A stretch of DNA of 64,000 nucleotides. It comes from a bacterium HR28. Lineage in GTDB: Bacteria > Chloroflexota > Chloroflexia > Thermomicrobiales > Thermomicrobiaceae. The position numbers and the translations under genes are program-made. Of the stretch, positions 35,458 to 45,136 are shown in pieces. The notes beneath the pieces were generated by a model that was not told the origin of the DNA, did no database searches, and saw nothing but the letters and a program-made list of their open reading frames with translations. Where the stretch lies: NCBI GenBank assembly GCA_002898255.1, contig BEIE01000002.1:124001-188000 (forward strand), in the 5' to 3' direction. Numbering within the stretch: the stretch's first letter is position 1; the number at the start of each line of letters is the position of its first letter.

Positions 35458-35773
35458 CGCCTCCGTCTCCTTCTTCTTTCTCTCGTCCCTCTTTTAACCG
35501 CGCGATAAAGTCATCGATGGGAATTGCTGGCATTGTCATCAGCTTGACAGTTCCCCGCGCACCGAGTTCCACCGAGACCCGCGCCACCGTCTCATTGTCC
35601 GGCGCTTCTACGATGTTGACGAAGTCGTATGGCCCGAGCACGGCCCACTGGTGCAACACTTTCACCCCGAACCGTTCAACCTCCGCGTTCACTTCTTTGA
35701 TCCGTTCGGGGTGTTTGTGCAACGTCTCCATCCCGTCGTCGGTCAGGCTGCTCAACATCACATAGATCGGCAT
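35447..35773 (-). CDS. GYD-domain protein
   Basis: The 108-residue protein begins MPIYVMLSSLTDDGMETLHKHPERIKEVNAEVERFGVKV and contains VLGPYDFVNIVEAPDNETVARVSVELGARGTVKLMTMPAI, the dimeric ferredoxin-like GYD domain. Family function is not well defined. AGGAGG lies upstream of the ATG at 35773; the longer frame upstream belongs to the methyltransferase shadow. The acidic tail (EEGDGGDTD) is outside the domain. It follows the methyltransferase gene by 19 bases. Confidence 0.85.
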   Translation of the reverse strand: MPIYVMLSSLTDDGMETLHKHPERIKEVNAEVERFGVKVLHQWAVLGPYDFVNIVEAPDNETVARVSVELGARGTVKLMTMPAIPIDDFIARLKEGREKEEGDGGDTD

Positions 35774-35792
35774 ACGCGGCACCCTCCTTTCT

Positions 35793-36350
35793 CTACCTTC
35801 GCCCCATCGCACGTTCTGGCCAGTAGATCCCAACCAAAGCACTGCCGCGCACCGGAAGTTCGACGGTCGCAAACTCCCTCTCTCTCGAGAGCTCTTCACG
35901 CAGCGCACGCGTGCCCTCGCTCGCCATCCCTTCTGCGATCACCGCTGCGCCTGGCCGCAACTTTCCCTTCACTGCCCTGAGGTAGTCCGCGTACCCAGTG
36001 CGTTCCGCCGCCAACCACACGACGTCGATCGGACCTGCCACCGTGCGGATCGTCTGGTGCGCGTCCCCCTCCAGGATTTGCACGCGCTCTGCCAGCCCGA
36101 GTGCGTCCAGTCGCTCCATGACACGCTCAATCGTCTCACTGTTCCACTCGAGCGCCACCAAGCGGCCTCCTGTGCGCTCCAGTGCATCGGCAATCCATGC
36201 CGTGACCACGCCAGGCCCGATTCCAACCTCCAGCACGAGCTGCGCACGCACCGCGAGCACAATCACCCGTGCCAGCTGTGCGAGCAGTAACCAGCCATCC
36301 CCCGCCACCTGTGCGAGTTGCCCGAGCGCCTGCTGCCTTGCGCTCTCCAT
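35793..36350 (-). CDS. SAM-dependent O-methyltransferase-like protein
   Basis: The 185-residue class I methyltransferase has motif I LVLEVGIGPGVVTAWIADAL, an acidic end of strand 2 (LVALEWNSE), EGDAHQTI and IDVVWLAAERTGYADYLRAVKGKLRPGAAVIAEG, the layout of the family-3 O-methyltransferases (caffeoyl-CoA type). Acceptor unknown. It is transcribed with the GYD gene 19 bases downstream. Confidence 0.75.
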   Translation of the reverse strand: MESARQQALGQLAQVAGDGWLLLAQLARVIVLAVRAQLVLEVGIGPGVVTAWIADALERTGGRLVALEWNSETIERVMERLDALGLAERVQILEGDAHQTIRTVAGPIDVVWLAAERTGYADYLRAVKGKLRPGAAVIAEGMASEGTRALREELSREREFATVELPVRGSALVGIYWPERAMGRR

Positions 36351-36915
36351 CCCGTCATCCCGTCAGCCAAGTGTCGCCATTGGAACGCACGGTCATCATA
36401 CCGCACGACACGCAATGCCGCGAGCCCCCTTCGCTCCCGCGCACAGCCACTCGCCTGACAAACTCACCTCACAGCAAACATGGACATCCCGCTTCCCTCG
36501 GCCCTGGATACGGCATGACGGCCTACGCACCGCAGCACACTATTTGGTCCTACCATGGTCCTCCTCTTCCTCCAGCAGCCATTGCTTTCTCTATGCACCC
36601 GGGTCTCTGGCTTGTTCGCTGGAAGCCGCTTCCTGGACCGCAGAACTCTCCAGCCACCTGACCTCACAAGAGACAAGGGCTTCGTGATCAGCCGAACCGT
36701 CACCATCTGTCGCCTGCCTGACCCGTAACACTGCTTTTCCGATTCGGCTGCTTTTCAACTTGGGAAGAGGTACGTGACCCGCCAGCTGAGGAGCTTCCCG
36801 AAGACTACTGCACCTCATGTTCACCATGTTGGCAAACGCCTCTTTCGGTCGGCACCTCCACCGAGTACGCTGGTACAGAGAGGTAGGCCACTGGAAGCGA
36901 AGAAGGAATAGGCGG
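36351..36915. other. Divergent intergenic region
   Basis: About 565 bases between the divergent methyltransferase and MFS genes. No gene or clear promoter pair recognised. Confidence 0.45.
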
Positions 36916-38274
36916 ATGCTCACGTTGAGTCAACGGCTCGACGAACTCCCGCTCAGCCGGGAACATTGGCGGATCGTCCTCCTGAGTGGGCTCGGCTGGA
37001 TGTTCGATGCAATGGACGTGGGGCTCGTCGCCTTCGTCCTGGTGAGCCTCGGACGGGACTGGGAACTTTCACGCCCCCAACTTGGCCTCGTTGCCAGTGC
37101 CGGATTCCTGGGCATGTTCCTTGGCGCCCTCCTCGCGGGGCGCCTCGCTGACCGCTATGGTCGCCGCACCATATTCCTCGCCAACCTCCTGCTCTATAGT
37201 TTTGGGACCCTCCTCAGCGCGCTCTCATGGAACTTCTCCTCGCTGCTCCTCTTCCGTTTCCTCACCGGTATCGGCCTCGGCGGCGAGCTCCCGGTCGCAG
37301 CGGCGTTGGTGAGCGAGTTTGCTCCAGCCCGCCACCGTGGCCGTCTCCTTGTCATCCTCGAGAGCTTCTGGGCCTACGGTTGGATCCTCGCCGCGATCAT
37401 CGGGCTCCTCGTCGTTCCCCAGTTACCTTCCTGGGGTTGGCGCGTAGCCTTTCTGATCGGTGCCCTACCGGCACTGAGTGCTGCGTACCTCCGCCGTCGT
37501 CTCCCGGAGTCACCGCGGTACCTCGACATTGTGGGACGTCACGAGGAGGCGCTTGCCGTTCTGCGCGAGTTCGAGCGCGCTGCCGGCGTCGCTCCGGCCC
37601 CCGTCGCCACGACACCAGTTCCACAGCGCCCCTCTTTCCTGGAGCAATTCGGTCTGCTCTGGAGCCGCCAGCTCCTGCGCCGGACTCTGATGCTCTGGAT
37701 CCTGTGGTTCGGCATCGTCTTTGCCTACTATGGCGTCTTCACTTGGCTCCCCTCGCTCCTCGTCGAACGCGGCCTTACTGTTGCCCGGAGCTTCTCCTAC
37801 GTCTTCATCACCACGCTGGCGCAGATCCCGGGCTACTTTTCTGCTGCGTACCTCGTCGATCGCTGGGGACGCAAGCCCACGCTCGTCGCCTATCTCCTCG
37901 GTTCTGCGCTGGCCTCCTGGTTGCTCGGCAACGCCGGTACTGCCCCAATCCTCGTTCTCTGGGGCTGCCTCCTCTCGTTTTTCAATCTCGGCGCTTGGGG
38001 GGTCGTCTACACCTATACACCAGAACTCTATCCAACCACGCTCCGCGGCTTTGGTTCTGGTGCAGCCGCGAGCTTTGGTCGTATCGCTGGGATCATTGCC
38101 CCCTACCTCACCCCCTGGCTCCTGAGCAGCGGTGGACTCTCCCAACCCGCGGTGTTCGCTCTCTTCATGGCAGTGTTCTTCGTCATCGCTGGGAATGTCC
38201 TGCTCCTCGGCGAAGAGACGCGTGGACGCCCACTGGAACACCTCACCCCCGCTGCCGCGCCAACCCGAACATAA
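36916..38274 (+). CDS. Major facilitator superfamily transporter (NiaP/sugar-porter-like)
   Basis: The 452-residue carrier has twelve hydrophobic helices. The N-terminus LLSGLGWMFDAMDVGLVAFVL, loop 2-3 GRLADRYGRRTIFL, helix 4 LLLFRFLTGIGLGGELPVAAAL and loop 8-9 LVDRWGRKPTLV are typical of the NiaP/SVOP and aromatic-acid:H+ symporter branch. The Asp in FDAMD is the usual coupling residue. Substrate (niacin, aromatic acids or others) is not decidable. The ATG at 36916 has AAGGA upstream. It converges with pyrD, 12 bases between stops. Confidence 0.83.
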   Translation: MLTLSQRLDELPLSREHWRIVLLSGLGWMFDAMDVGLVAFVLVSLGRDWELSRPQLGLVASAGFLGMFLGALLAGRLADRYGRRTIFLANLLLYSFGTLLSALSWNFSSLLLFRFLTGIGLGGELPVAAALVSEFAPARHRGRLLVILESFWAYGWILAAIIGLLVVPQLPSWGWRVAFLIGALPALSAAYLRRRLPESPRYLDIVGRHEEALAVLREFERAAGVAPAPVATTPVPQRPSFLEQFGLLWSRQLLRRTLMLWILWFGIVFAYYGVFTWLPSLLVERGLTVARSFSYVFITTLAQIPGYFSAAYLVDRWGRKPTLVAYLLGSALASWLLGNAGTAPILVLWGCLLSFFNLGAWGVVYTYTPELYPTTLRGFGSGAAASFGRIAGIIAPYLTPWLLSSGGLSQPAVFALFMAVFFVIAGNVLLLGEETRGRPLEHLTPAAAPTRT

Positions 38275-38286
38275 TTCCGGGTGCCT

Positions 38287-39375
38287 TCACCGGCCACGTA
38301 GGAGCTTGACGGAGGGGAGACCGTACTCGTCCAGAGAAGCCAGTAAGGCGCGGAGGATCGCGCCTGGAAACCCTGGCCCACGGTACACCAATCCAGTACA
38401 CACTTGTACCAGGTGCGCCCCAAGCCGCAGACGCTCGATCGCGTCCTCTACGGTCATCACTCCGCCCACGCTCACGAGCAACAAGCGCTCCCCTGCGATC
38501 TCAGCCGCCCGCGTCAGGAGCTCCGTCGCCCGCCGACGCAGCGGCTTCCCGCTTAGCCCTCCGGGTAGGTGTTCCGCGCCGGGAGGACGTAGCGCTGGGT
38601 CAGTACTCGTATTTCCCAACATCAGTCCCGTAACGCCACACGCCTCAAGCAGCGCGATGAGGTCGACCAATGCCGCAGGCTCGAGGTCAAGCGAGACCTT
38701 GACCAGGACCGGACGTAGCATCGCTCTATGCAATGACGCGAGCTGGCGGTTTGTCGCCTGAACCGCCTCCAACACCGGTTCCAGACGCTCAACCTCTTGC
38801 AATGTCCGCAATCCCGGCGTATTCGGCGAGCTGACATTCACGGTCACATAGTCCGCCATGTCCCACAACGCGGCCAGCACTGCACAGTAGTCCTCCGTTG
38901 CTCGCTCCAGAGGCGTTGCAGCGTTCTTCCCCAAGTTGATTCCTACCGGTCCAGGAAACCGTCGACCGAGAAGCCGCTCGCGCACGGCCGCTGCTCCAGC
39001 ACTCGGAAAGCCCAACGCATTGACCAGCGCCTCCTGCTCAGGAAACCGCCAGAGCCGCGGCCGCGGGTTTCCGGGCTGCGGGCATGGCGTCACCGTACCC
39101 ACTTCCACTGTCCCAAATCCGAGCGCAAACCACCCCGCCACCGCTACCCCGTTCTTGTCCAGCCCCGCCGCCAGCCCTAGCGGGTTTGGGAACGAGAGCG
39201 GCCCAAAGTCGACCCGCAGCCGCTCATCCACCGGTGCACCAGCCAGCCGACAAAGTAACCCCGGTCCCCCAGGAAGTCGCCCGACGACTCCGAGCCCTTC
39301 AATCGCCAAACCGTGCGCAAACTCGGGATCCAACCGAAACAGGAGCGGTCGGATTGCCCGCTCGTACCAGTTCAC
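38287..39375 (-). CDS. pyrD: Dihydroorotate dehydrogenase, class 2 (quinone)
   Basis: The 362-residue flavoenzyme makes orotate in pyrimidine biosynthesis, passing electrons to quinone. It has the class 2 N-terminal helical extension (YERAIRPLLFRLDPEFAHGLAIEGL), the FMN region FPNPLGLAAGLDKNG, catalytic-Ser segment VTVNVSSPNTPGLR, VKVSLDL, the GLMLGNTS segment, and SVGGVMTVEDAIERLRLGAHLVQVCTGLVYRGP. Start codon GTG with GAGGGG 8 bases upstream. No other pyr genes adjoin. Confidence 0.95.
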   Translation of the reverse strand: MNWYERAIRPLLFRLDPEFAHGLAIEGLGVVGRLPGGPGLLCRLAGAPVDERLRVDFGPLSFPNPLGLAAGLDKNGVAVAGWFALGFGTVEVGTVTPCPQPGNPRPRLWRFPEQEALVNALGFPSAGAAAVRERLLGRRFPGPVGINLGKNAATPLERATEDYCAVLAALWDMADYVTVNVSSPNTPGLRTLQEVERLEPVLEAVQATNRQLASLHRAMLRPVLVKVSLDLEPAALVDLIALLEACGVTGLMLGNTSTDPALRPPGAEHLPGGLSGKPLRRRATELLTRAAEIAGERLLLVSVGGVMTVEDAIERLRLGAHLVQVCTGLVYRGPGFPGAILRALLASLDEYGLPSVKLLRGR

Positions 39376-39462
39376 AACAGCCCCTCTCCACTCCTGCTTC
39401 CCACTCGCATGATGCTACCCTTGCGACCGGGCACAATGCTGCTCGGAAAAGGGAGACAGGAC

Positions 39463-39840
39463 GTGCATCTCTGCCACGACCCGCTCAGTGACCGCCTCGT
39501 CCTTGCTCTTGACGTTCCGGATGCACCGTCGTCGTGCTCCTCGAGCAGTCCACTCGTCACTGTGCTCTGCGGCATCCTCGACATCGCTGACGAAGGCCGG
39601 ATCCTCGGCCTCGAGCTTTCGCTGGACGGGCTGCCAACCGACCTCCGCACACTGCTCGCACCACTCGCTGAGAACAAGACGCTTTACCTTGAACTAGACG
39701 AGCCACAGCAGCCGCGTGTCCTTCGCTCGGTGCCCGTCCTCGTTGAGTTCCATTGGCAGCCTGAGGAGCCTCGACTCATGCTCTCTTTCCCTCGCCGTAC
39801 GAACGACTATGAGCTTCTCTACCCCTCAGGTGCCACCTGA
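39463..39840 (+). CDS. Hypothetical protein
   Basis: The 125-residue soluble protein is not recognised with confidence. The segment VLCGILDIADEGRILGLELSLDGLP recalls the D-x-EGRILGLEL pattern of small DUF2283-like proteins. The rest alternates strands (NKTLYLELDE, VPVLVEFHW, LMLSFPR). The GTG at 39463 is preferred because GGGAG lies 7 bases upstream; ATGs at 39409, 39412 and 39436 lack a ribosome site. A 9-bp hairpin follows ten bases after the stop, supporting a real transcript. Confidence 0.5.
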   Translation: MHLCHDPLSDRLVLALDVPDAPSSCSSSSPLVTVLCGILDIADEGRILGLELSLDGLPTDLRTLLAPLAENKTLYLELDEPQQPRVLRSVPVLVEFHWQPEEPRLMLSFPRRTNDYELLYPSGAT

Positions 39841-40552
39841 TGGCTCGTCCGACGCTCCGGTGGAGCGTCGCCGCGGGGTCGACGTTGACTATCGCCACTC
39901 GGAGCAGGTGGTACGCAGGCCTTGGTGACCGCTGCACAAGCACCACGCCTCGCCACGCCAGGAAGCAGAGCACTGTGACCCCGGCACCGGGTCGGATTAA
40001 CCACGTTGACAACGGCAGTCACCGGACCACCCTAGTTATCACCATCGTACGGCATTCACCCGACTCAGTAGCGCCTCAGCTACACGATTGCTATCGTCTC
40101 CACCCACCGCTTCTCCTGCAGAACTATGAGCATGGTCTCCCTCACCGGCGCCAGCGCCCAATATCGCCACCCGCTCATCGAACCATCAGCGCAACACTGC
40201 TGCCCTAATCGTCCGCATGCTCCTCTCACCGCCCACCGAATCTGCTGCCAGCAGGTACGACGCTCGCCACATCAAAAAACCCTGCCCCGCCATACCACAG
40301 ATCGCCCGTCATTCTCGCGCGCCTAACGCCATGCGGGGCTTACGACGCCCACAAGACACTGGGGCTGTTCTCCGATGGGCTGACCCTTGAGCGACCGTCC
40401 AGTTTCTGCGTGCTGGAGACCCCGCGGGCGCTCGACTGGCGAGCGCCCATGGCCGATAAGACAGATTCTGCAGAAGGGAAGCGTGAGGGAGTTCCTACAG
40501 ACCCACGGAACGTCGAAGCACCTGTCTGCATGACCGGAGGCCGCAGATGGCC
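39841..40552. other. Convergent intergenic region
   Basis: About 710 bases; apart from the hairpin at 39850-39870 nothing is recognised. Confidence 0.45.
39850..39870 (+). terminator. Hairpin after the hypothetical gene
   Basis: CGACGCTCC (39850-39858), loop GGT, GGAGCGTCG (39862-39870); perfect 9-bp stem, no T-tract. Confidence 0.5.
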
Positions 40553-41278
40553 TCACTCGCTCGTCCGAGCACCTTCCTCCAGTGTCCATTCATAGTCCCC
40601 TGCTCGGACACCCACCTCGTCAAGGTGCCGCAAGAGATCAGCCGGATCGTCATACACTCGATACGCTCCCGCCTCAAGCAGCTCCCCCGCTCCGTACCCT
40701 CCGGAGAGTAACCCGACACTCAGCGCCCGCGCCCGGCGCGCAGCCAGCATGTCCCACACGCTGTCGCCCACCACCACCGCCTCACCGATGTCGACGCGCA
40801 GGAGCTCCGCTGCCGCCAAGAAAAGATCCGGATCCGGCTTAGCATGCCGCACGTGATCGCGCGTCACCAAGGGAATCCGCTCTGCGTCGAGCCCAAGCAC
40901 CGCCACCGTCTTGCGCGCACTCTCGAGCCGACCGCTCGTCGCAATCGCCCACGGGATGCCCATCCGCGTCAATTCCTCGAGGAGCTCCCGCGCTCCTGGC
41001 AACGGTCGCACCTGGCCGAGCAGCCTCCCGTAGGTCTCGGCATGCACCTGCTGCACTCGGCGAATTTCCTCAGGCGTCACTGCTCGCCCAGTCTCCCGCA
41101 ACAGGCCAGCCAGGAAGAGGCCACCGCTCATCCCGATCCGTCGGTGAATCCGCCATATCGATAGCTCAATCCCGATCGCTTCCAGCGCCTCACGCCACGC
41201 GACGACATGCTGATAGACCGAATCGACCAGCGTCCCGTCGAGATCAAAGAGGAACGCCATTCGGCGGTCGCCCGTCAT
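40553..41278 (-). CDS. HAD-superfamily hydrolase (phosphoglycolate-phosphatase-like)
   Basis: The 241-residue protein has HAD motif I AFLFDLDGTLVDSVYQH (nucleophile and acid Asp), a helical cap (IGIELSIWRIHRRIGMSGGLFLAGLL), motif II IATSGR, motif III Lys in HAKPDPDLF and motif IV VVGDSVWDMLAA. It dephosphorylates a small metabolite; substrate unassigned. Its ATG lies 5 bases after the rtcB stop, so it is the third gene of the archease-rtcB operon, which may point to a phosphate-clearing role in RNA repair (inference). Confidence 0.85.
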   Translation of the reverse strand: MTGDRRMAFLFDLDGTLVDSVYQHVVAWREALEAIGIELSIWRIHRRIGMSGGLFLAGLLRETGRAVTPEEIRRVQQVHAETYGRLLGQVRPLPGARELLEELTRMGIPWAIATSGRLESARKTVAVLGLDAERIPLVTRDHVRHAKPDPDLFLAAAELLRVDIGEAVVVGDSVWDMLAARRARALSVGLLSGGYGAGELLEAGAYRVYDDPADLLRHLDEVGVRAGDYEWTLEEGARTSE

Positions 41279-41283
41279 CCTAC

Positions 41284-42744
41284 TCACCCCTTCAAACAGA
41301 TGATCGGGCGGAGCCGGGCAACGCGCGCCACAATCCCGGCATTGCACATCACGTCGACCACATGCTCCACATCCTTATAAGCGCCGGGGGCCTCCTCGCT
41401 GATCGATGCCTTGCCGTGCGCCCGCACGATGATCCCTTGCTTGCGCAGCTGCTCCACGATCCGTTCGGCCGGGTACTGGCGCTTTGCCTGCCGACGAGAC
41501 TTGGCGCGTCCTGCCCCGTGGAGCGCCGTCCCAAACGTCTCCCGCATCCCCTGCTCGGTTCCCACCAGGATATAGCTCGCCGTCCCCATCGTCCCGCCAA
41601 CCAGCACCGGCTGCCCCACCGCCCGGTACCGTTCTGGAAGTTCCGGTCGACCAGGCCCGAAGGCCCGCGTTGATCCCTTGCGGTGCACAAGGAGACGACG
41701 TCGCTCCCCATCAACCTCGTGCACTTCCCACTTCACCGTGTTGTGCGCCACCTCGTAGAGCGTCTCGATCGCTGTCTCCGGCACCCGCAACGCCTTCCAG
41801 AACGCTTGGCGCACCAGGTGTGTCAGAACCTGCCGGTTAGCGAACGCACAGTTCGCTCCGGCCATGACGGCCCGGAAGTACTGCTGTCCCTCTGGACTCT
41901 CGATCGGCGCGCAGACGAGTTCGCGATCAGGTACCTCGATCCCGTACTTCCGTGTCGCCTTCTCTAAGAACGGCAGATAGTCCGTCCCAATCTGGTGACC
42001 AAGTGCCCGGCTCCCTGTATGGAGCATGATCACGATCTGCCCGAGTTCCAGCCCGAATGCTTCAGCTGCCCGTGCATTGTAGATCTGGTCGACGACTTGC
42101 ACCTCGACATAGTGGTTCCCAGAGCCGAGCGTCCCTACCTGTGCCATCTGTCGCTGCTTTGCCGTATGGCTCACCACCGAAGGATCGGCATCGCTCAGCT
42201 GCCCATGCTCTTCGATGTACTCGAGATCCTCTTCTCGACCGTAACCGAGACGCACCGCATAGCGCGCCCCTTCACGCAGCACGCGGTCAATCTCCTTGGG
42301 GGAAAGCTTTAATTCCCCCGTACTCCCGAGTCCCGCCGGGATCACCTCGTACATCGTGTCGGCCAGCTTCTCCTCCTTCCCGGCCAGGTCGCTCCGTGTC
42401 AGATGCGTCCGCAGACAACGCACACCGCAGTTGATGTCAAAGCCGACGCCGGCGACACTGATCACCCCACCTGCTTTGGGATCGAACGCCGCCACTCCAC
42501 CGATCGGGAACCCGTAGCCGGGATGGACATCTGCCATCGCCATGGCTGCCTTCACGATCCCCGGAAGGCAGGCCACATTCTCCAGTTGCCGGATCGCGTT
42601 CCATTCTTCGGAGCTCTGGTTCTCCAGAAGCTCGCGTAACGAACGCTCGTCGAGATAGAGACGAGCTGGTACTCGCATCTTCCCGTGCGGCGGAATTTCA
42701 AAGAGATAATCGTGAATCTTACGCAGATTCAAGGCTGTGCTCAT
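41284..42744 (-). CDS. rtcB: RNA-splicing/repair ligase RtcB
   Basis: The 486-residue enzyme joins RNA 2',3'-cyclic phosphate (or 3'-phosphate) ends to 5'-OH using GTP and Mn2+. Signature regions: ADVHPGYGFPIGGVAAFD, GVGFDINCGVRCLRTHL (metal Cys), GSGNHYVEVQ, MLHTGSRALGHQI, ANCAFANRQVLTH, TVKWEVHEVDG, RKGSTRAF and GGTMGTASYILVG, and the guanylylated His region KSRRQAKRQYPAE ... near the C-terminus. No intein. Start at 42744 has GGGAGGG upstream. It follows archease by 38 bases; archease activates RtcB turnover. Confidence 0.95.
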   Translation of the reverse strand: MSTALNLRKIHDYLFEIPPHGKMRVPARLYLDERSLRELLENQSSEEWNAIRQLENVACLPGIVKAAMAMADVHPGYGFPIGGVAAFDPKAGGVISVAGVGFDINCGVRCLRTHLTRSDLAGKEEKLADTMYEVIPAGLGSTGELKLSPKEIDRVLREGARYAVRLGYGREEDLEYIEEHGQLSDADPSVVSHTAKQRQMAQVGTLGSGNHYVEVQVVDQIYNARAAEAFGLELGQIVIMLHTGSRALGHQIGTDYLPFLEKATRKYGIEVPDRELVCAPIESPEGQQYFRAVMAGANCAFANRQVLTHLVRQAFWKALRVPETAIETLYEVAHNTVKWEVHEVDGERRRLLVHRKGSTRAFGPGRPELPERYRAVGQPVLVGGTMGTASYILVGTEQGMRETFGTALHGAGRAKSRRQAKRQYPAERIVEQLRKQGIIVRAHGKASISEEAPGAYKDVEHVVDVMCNAGIVARVARLRPIICLKG

Positions 42745-42782
42745 CGCCGTCCCTCCCTGTATCCGTTGCCAGCGATCCGCAG

Positions 42783-43208
42783 TCATAGATCCAGGACACA
42801 GCGGAGTCGCCAGCCAGTATCAGTCTGTTCAGCGAGGAGTCCACCGTATGTCGCTGCTTTGACCTCGATCTCGACCGCATGGCGCTCCAGGTCGATCGGC
42901 TCACCGTAGAGCGTACCTTCGACCACCCAGTGGTCATCGACACGTTCGAGCCGGGTAAGCTCGAAATCGCGGAAGAACATCCCATGTAGGTCGACCGCGG
43001 CCAGCACGGCGTTCAGAAGTGCGACATACAGTGCCCCAGGGTCGTCGCCACTCGCCTGCACCGGCACCGCCTCGCGTGGCTCCACCGTCTCAGGATCGAC
43101 CAAGAGGGCCAAGAGTCCCTGCACACCGTCCCGCAGGGCTTCCTCGAGCCGCGTTCCGGTGGCCTCCAGTCCGATGTCTGCCTCGTGATCCAGATATTCG
43201 TACGGCAT
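42783..43208 (-). CDS. Archease (RtcB cofactor)
   Basis: The 141-residue protein starts MPYEYLDHEADIGLEATG; the DHEADIG motif with its Asp and His is diagnostic of archease, which speeds RtcB guanylylation and turnover. The C-terminus RLRCVLDL ends in the conserved Leu-Asp-Leu region. AGAGGG precedes the ATG at 43208. First gene of the archease-rtcB-HAD operon. Confidence 0.93.
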   Translation of the reverse strand: MPYEYLDHEADIGLEATGTRLEEALRDGVQGLLALLVDPETVEPREAVPVQASGDDPGALYVALLNAVLAAVDLHGMFFRDFELTRLERVDDHWVVEGTLYGEPIDLERHAVEIEVKAATYGGLLAEQTDTGWRLRCVLDL

Positions 43209-43552
43209 CGTTCCCTCTCGCTCCCTGCCCCTTGCGACAGGAGACACCGTTCCCCAGAGCTGAGTTCGCTCTCCCCCATACCGACAGGCTCAGGGTATAC
43301 GCCACGTTCTATTCCTGTCAAGCGAACAGTGCTCCGGTCGTGCACCGGCGCGATGCCACGCGAATCCGCCGACTCAGCTCGGATCGCGCGTTGCTCGGTG
43401 CACGGTATGGTGCACCACCAGACACGCGGGCTTGCAGTACCCCGTTGCCCTTCTCTTCTCCCCACTGGCACGCGCCCACTCCACGGTCGCCGACAGCAAC
43501 AGACTATACTCCCACCCGGTGAGTGTTCGATCCGCGTGACTGACCATTAGGG
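43209..43552. other. Divergent intergenic region
   Basis: About 340 bases between archease and the GT39-like gene. A TATACT at 43505-43510 could be a -10 for the plus-strand gene, but no -35 matches. Nothing else is recognised. Confidence 0.4.
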
Positions 43553-45136
43553 ATGGTCCGTTCCATGCGTTTCCCATATCGGTTCACGACCATTCTTCCC
43601 GTTATGCTGCTCCCCACCAGCGCAGCCGTCGTTGCACTCGTCCTCAACCGAGTCATTTTTGAAGGGCTCCCGCATACCGAGGACGAGGTCGCTTTTCTTT
43701 TCCAAGCCACTACACTCGCCCGGGGTCACCTTGTCGCCCCTGCCCCACCTGTGCCGGACGCCTTTGCGATCCCGTTCGTCATCGTCCGCGATGGAATGTG
43801 GTTCGGTAAATACCCACCCGGCTATCCGCTTGTTCTCGCTCTTGGCGTGCTTGTCGGCTATCCCCCACTCGTCAATGCAGTTGCTGCAGCGTTGTCCGTC
43901 CTTTTCGTCATAGCACTCGCACACAAGATCTACGACTTCCCAACGGGCCTCCTCGCAGCGACACTCCTCGTGGCCTCACCGTTCTTTCTCATCCAGGCAG
44001 CCTCGTTCATGGCACACACAGTGTGCCTTGCCCTGACCTTGCTCTTTGTCTTCTCCTTTCTGCTGACCCTCGAACGCCCTACTGTCCTACGCGCCCTCCC
44101 CGGTGCACTCGCACTTGCTCTCCTTGTGCTCGCCCGGCCGCTGACTGCTCTGGGTGTCACTCTTCCCTTTGTCTTCTGGGCGCTCTGGCGTTTCTGGCGA
44201 GTTCCCAATTGGCGTCCAGCTGGTCTATGCTTCGCCGCTGGAGGACTCCTTGGCTCAGCAGCGCTGCTCGCCTATAACCAACATACGACCGGTAATCCCC
44301 TGACCTTCGGTTACGAACTCTGGTGGCCCTTTGACCGGGTTGGTTTCGGTCCTGGGACCGGCCCTGGTTCAGGCCACACCCTCGAGAGTGGCCTCTTCAA
44401 CACCCGTGCCAACCTTCGGCTCCTCGAGGATGTCCTCTTCGGCTGGCCCGGCCGGCTTGACCTTTTGCCAGCAGCGCTCGCTACTGCTGTCGCTCTGGCC
44501 CAACTGGTTCTTTATCCCCTTCGTTCCTGGACGATGCCGCGATCGTCCTCGGTCGCCATCGCCTGGGACCTTGCCCTCGCCGCGCAGGTCGCCTCTCTTG
44601 TTGCTCTTCACATCGCCTACTGGACCGCTGGCCAGATGTACGGCCCGCGCTACTACTTCGAGGCCTTGGGAGCGCTCGTCCTACTCTCAGCTCGAGGAAT
44701 ATTCCATCTGGTCAGAACCATTCGTTGGTTCTGGCACCTGTCCACTCTGCGCCCAGAATTCCCGGTACTTGGCAACATTGTGGGCACCGTTGCGCTTCTC
44801 GGTATGATCACGTGGGGTATCTTCTTTACCGGATTCCCGTGGTGGCAGAAATACTACGGCTGGTACGGCATCCTCGCCGAACCAGCCCGGACAATCGCCG
44901 CCCAGGCACCAGCAAACTCCGTCGTTCTATTGCCGATCACTGCCTGGACGGCGTACGCGCCGTTCTTTACCCGCAACAGCCCATTGCTCGATTCACCAGT
45001 CCTCTATGCCCGTGATCTCGGTCCACGGAACACAGAGATCGCTGCCGCCTTTCCTGATCGTCAGATCTACATTCTCGTCGGCGATCAGCTTCTTCCGTTC
45101 ACAGCCAGTTCCCCAACTTCAGGACGACCGCCGTGA
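43553..45136 (+). CDS. GT39-like polytopic membrane protein
   Basis: The 527-residue protein has about eleven hydrophobic helices. The first extracytoplasmic loop carries EGLPHTEDEVAFLFQATTLARGHL with the acidic pair expected for GT-C glycosyltransferases, followed by WFGKYPPGYPLVLALG. It is related in plan to 13661-15172. Sugar donor and acceptor are unknown. Two starts are possible, 43553 and 43565; neither has a well-spaced ribosome site. Its 3' end overlaps the convergent molybdoenzyme gene by 18 bases. Confidence 0.7.
   Translation: MVRSMRFPYRFTTILPVMLLPTSAAVVALVLNRVIFEGLPHTEDEVAFLFQATTLARGHLVAPAPPVPDAFAIPFVIVRDGMWFGKYPPGYPLVLALGVLVGYPPLVNAVAAALSVLFVIALAHKIYDFPTGLLAATLLVASPFFLIQAASFMAHTVCLALTLLFVFSFLLTLERPTVLRALPGALALALLVLARPLTALGVTLPFVFWALWRFWRVPNWRPAGLCFAAGGLLGSAALLAYNQHTTGNPLTFGYELWWPFDRVGFGPGTGPGSGHTLESGLFNTRANLRLLEDVLFGWPGRLDLLPAALATAVALAQLVLYPLRSWTMPRSSSVAIAWDLALAAQVASLVALHIAYWTAGQMYGPRYYFEALGALVLLSARGIFHLVRTIRWFWHLSTLRPEFPVLGNIVGTVALLGMITWGIFFTGFPWWQKYYGWYGILAEPARTIAAQAPANSVVLLPITAWTAYAPFFTRNSPLLDSPVLYARDLGPRNTEIAAAFPDRQIYILVGDQLLPFTASSPTSGRPP

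Noticed and set aside
39840-40208. 122-codon open frame after the hypothetical gene
   Set aside because: It begins inside the previous gene's end and runs through the terminator hairpin; composition (Thr/Arg/His/Pro) is not protein-like and no ribosome site is present.
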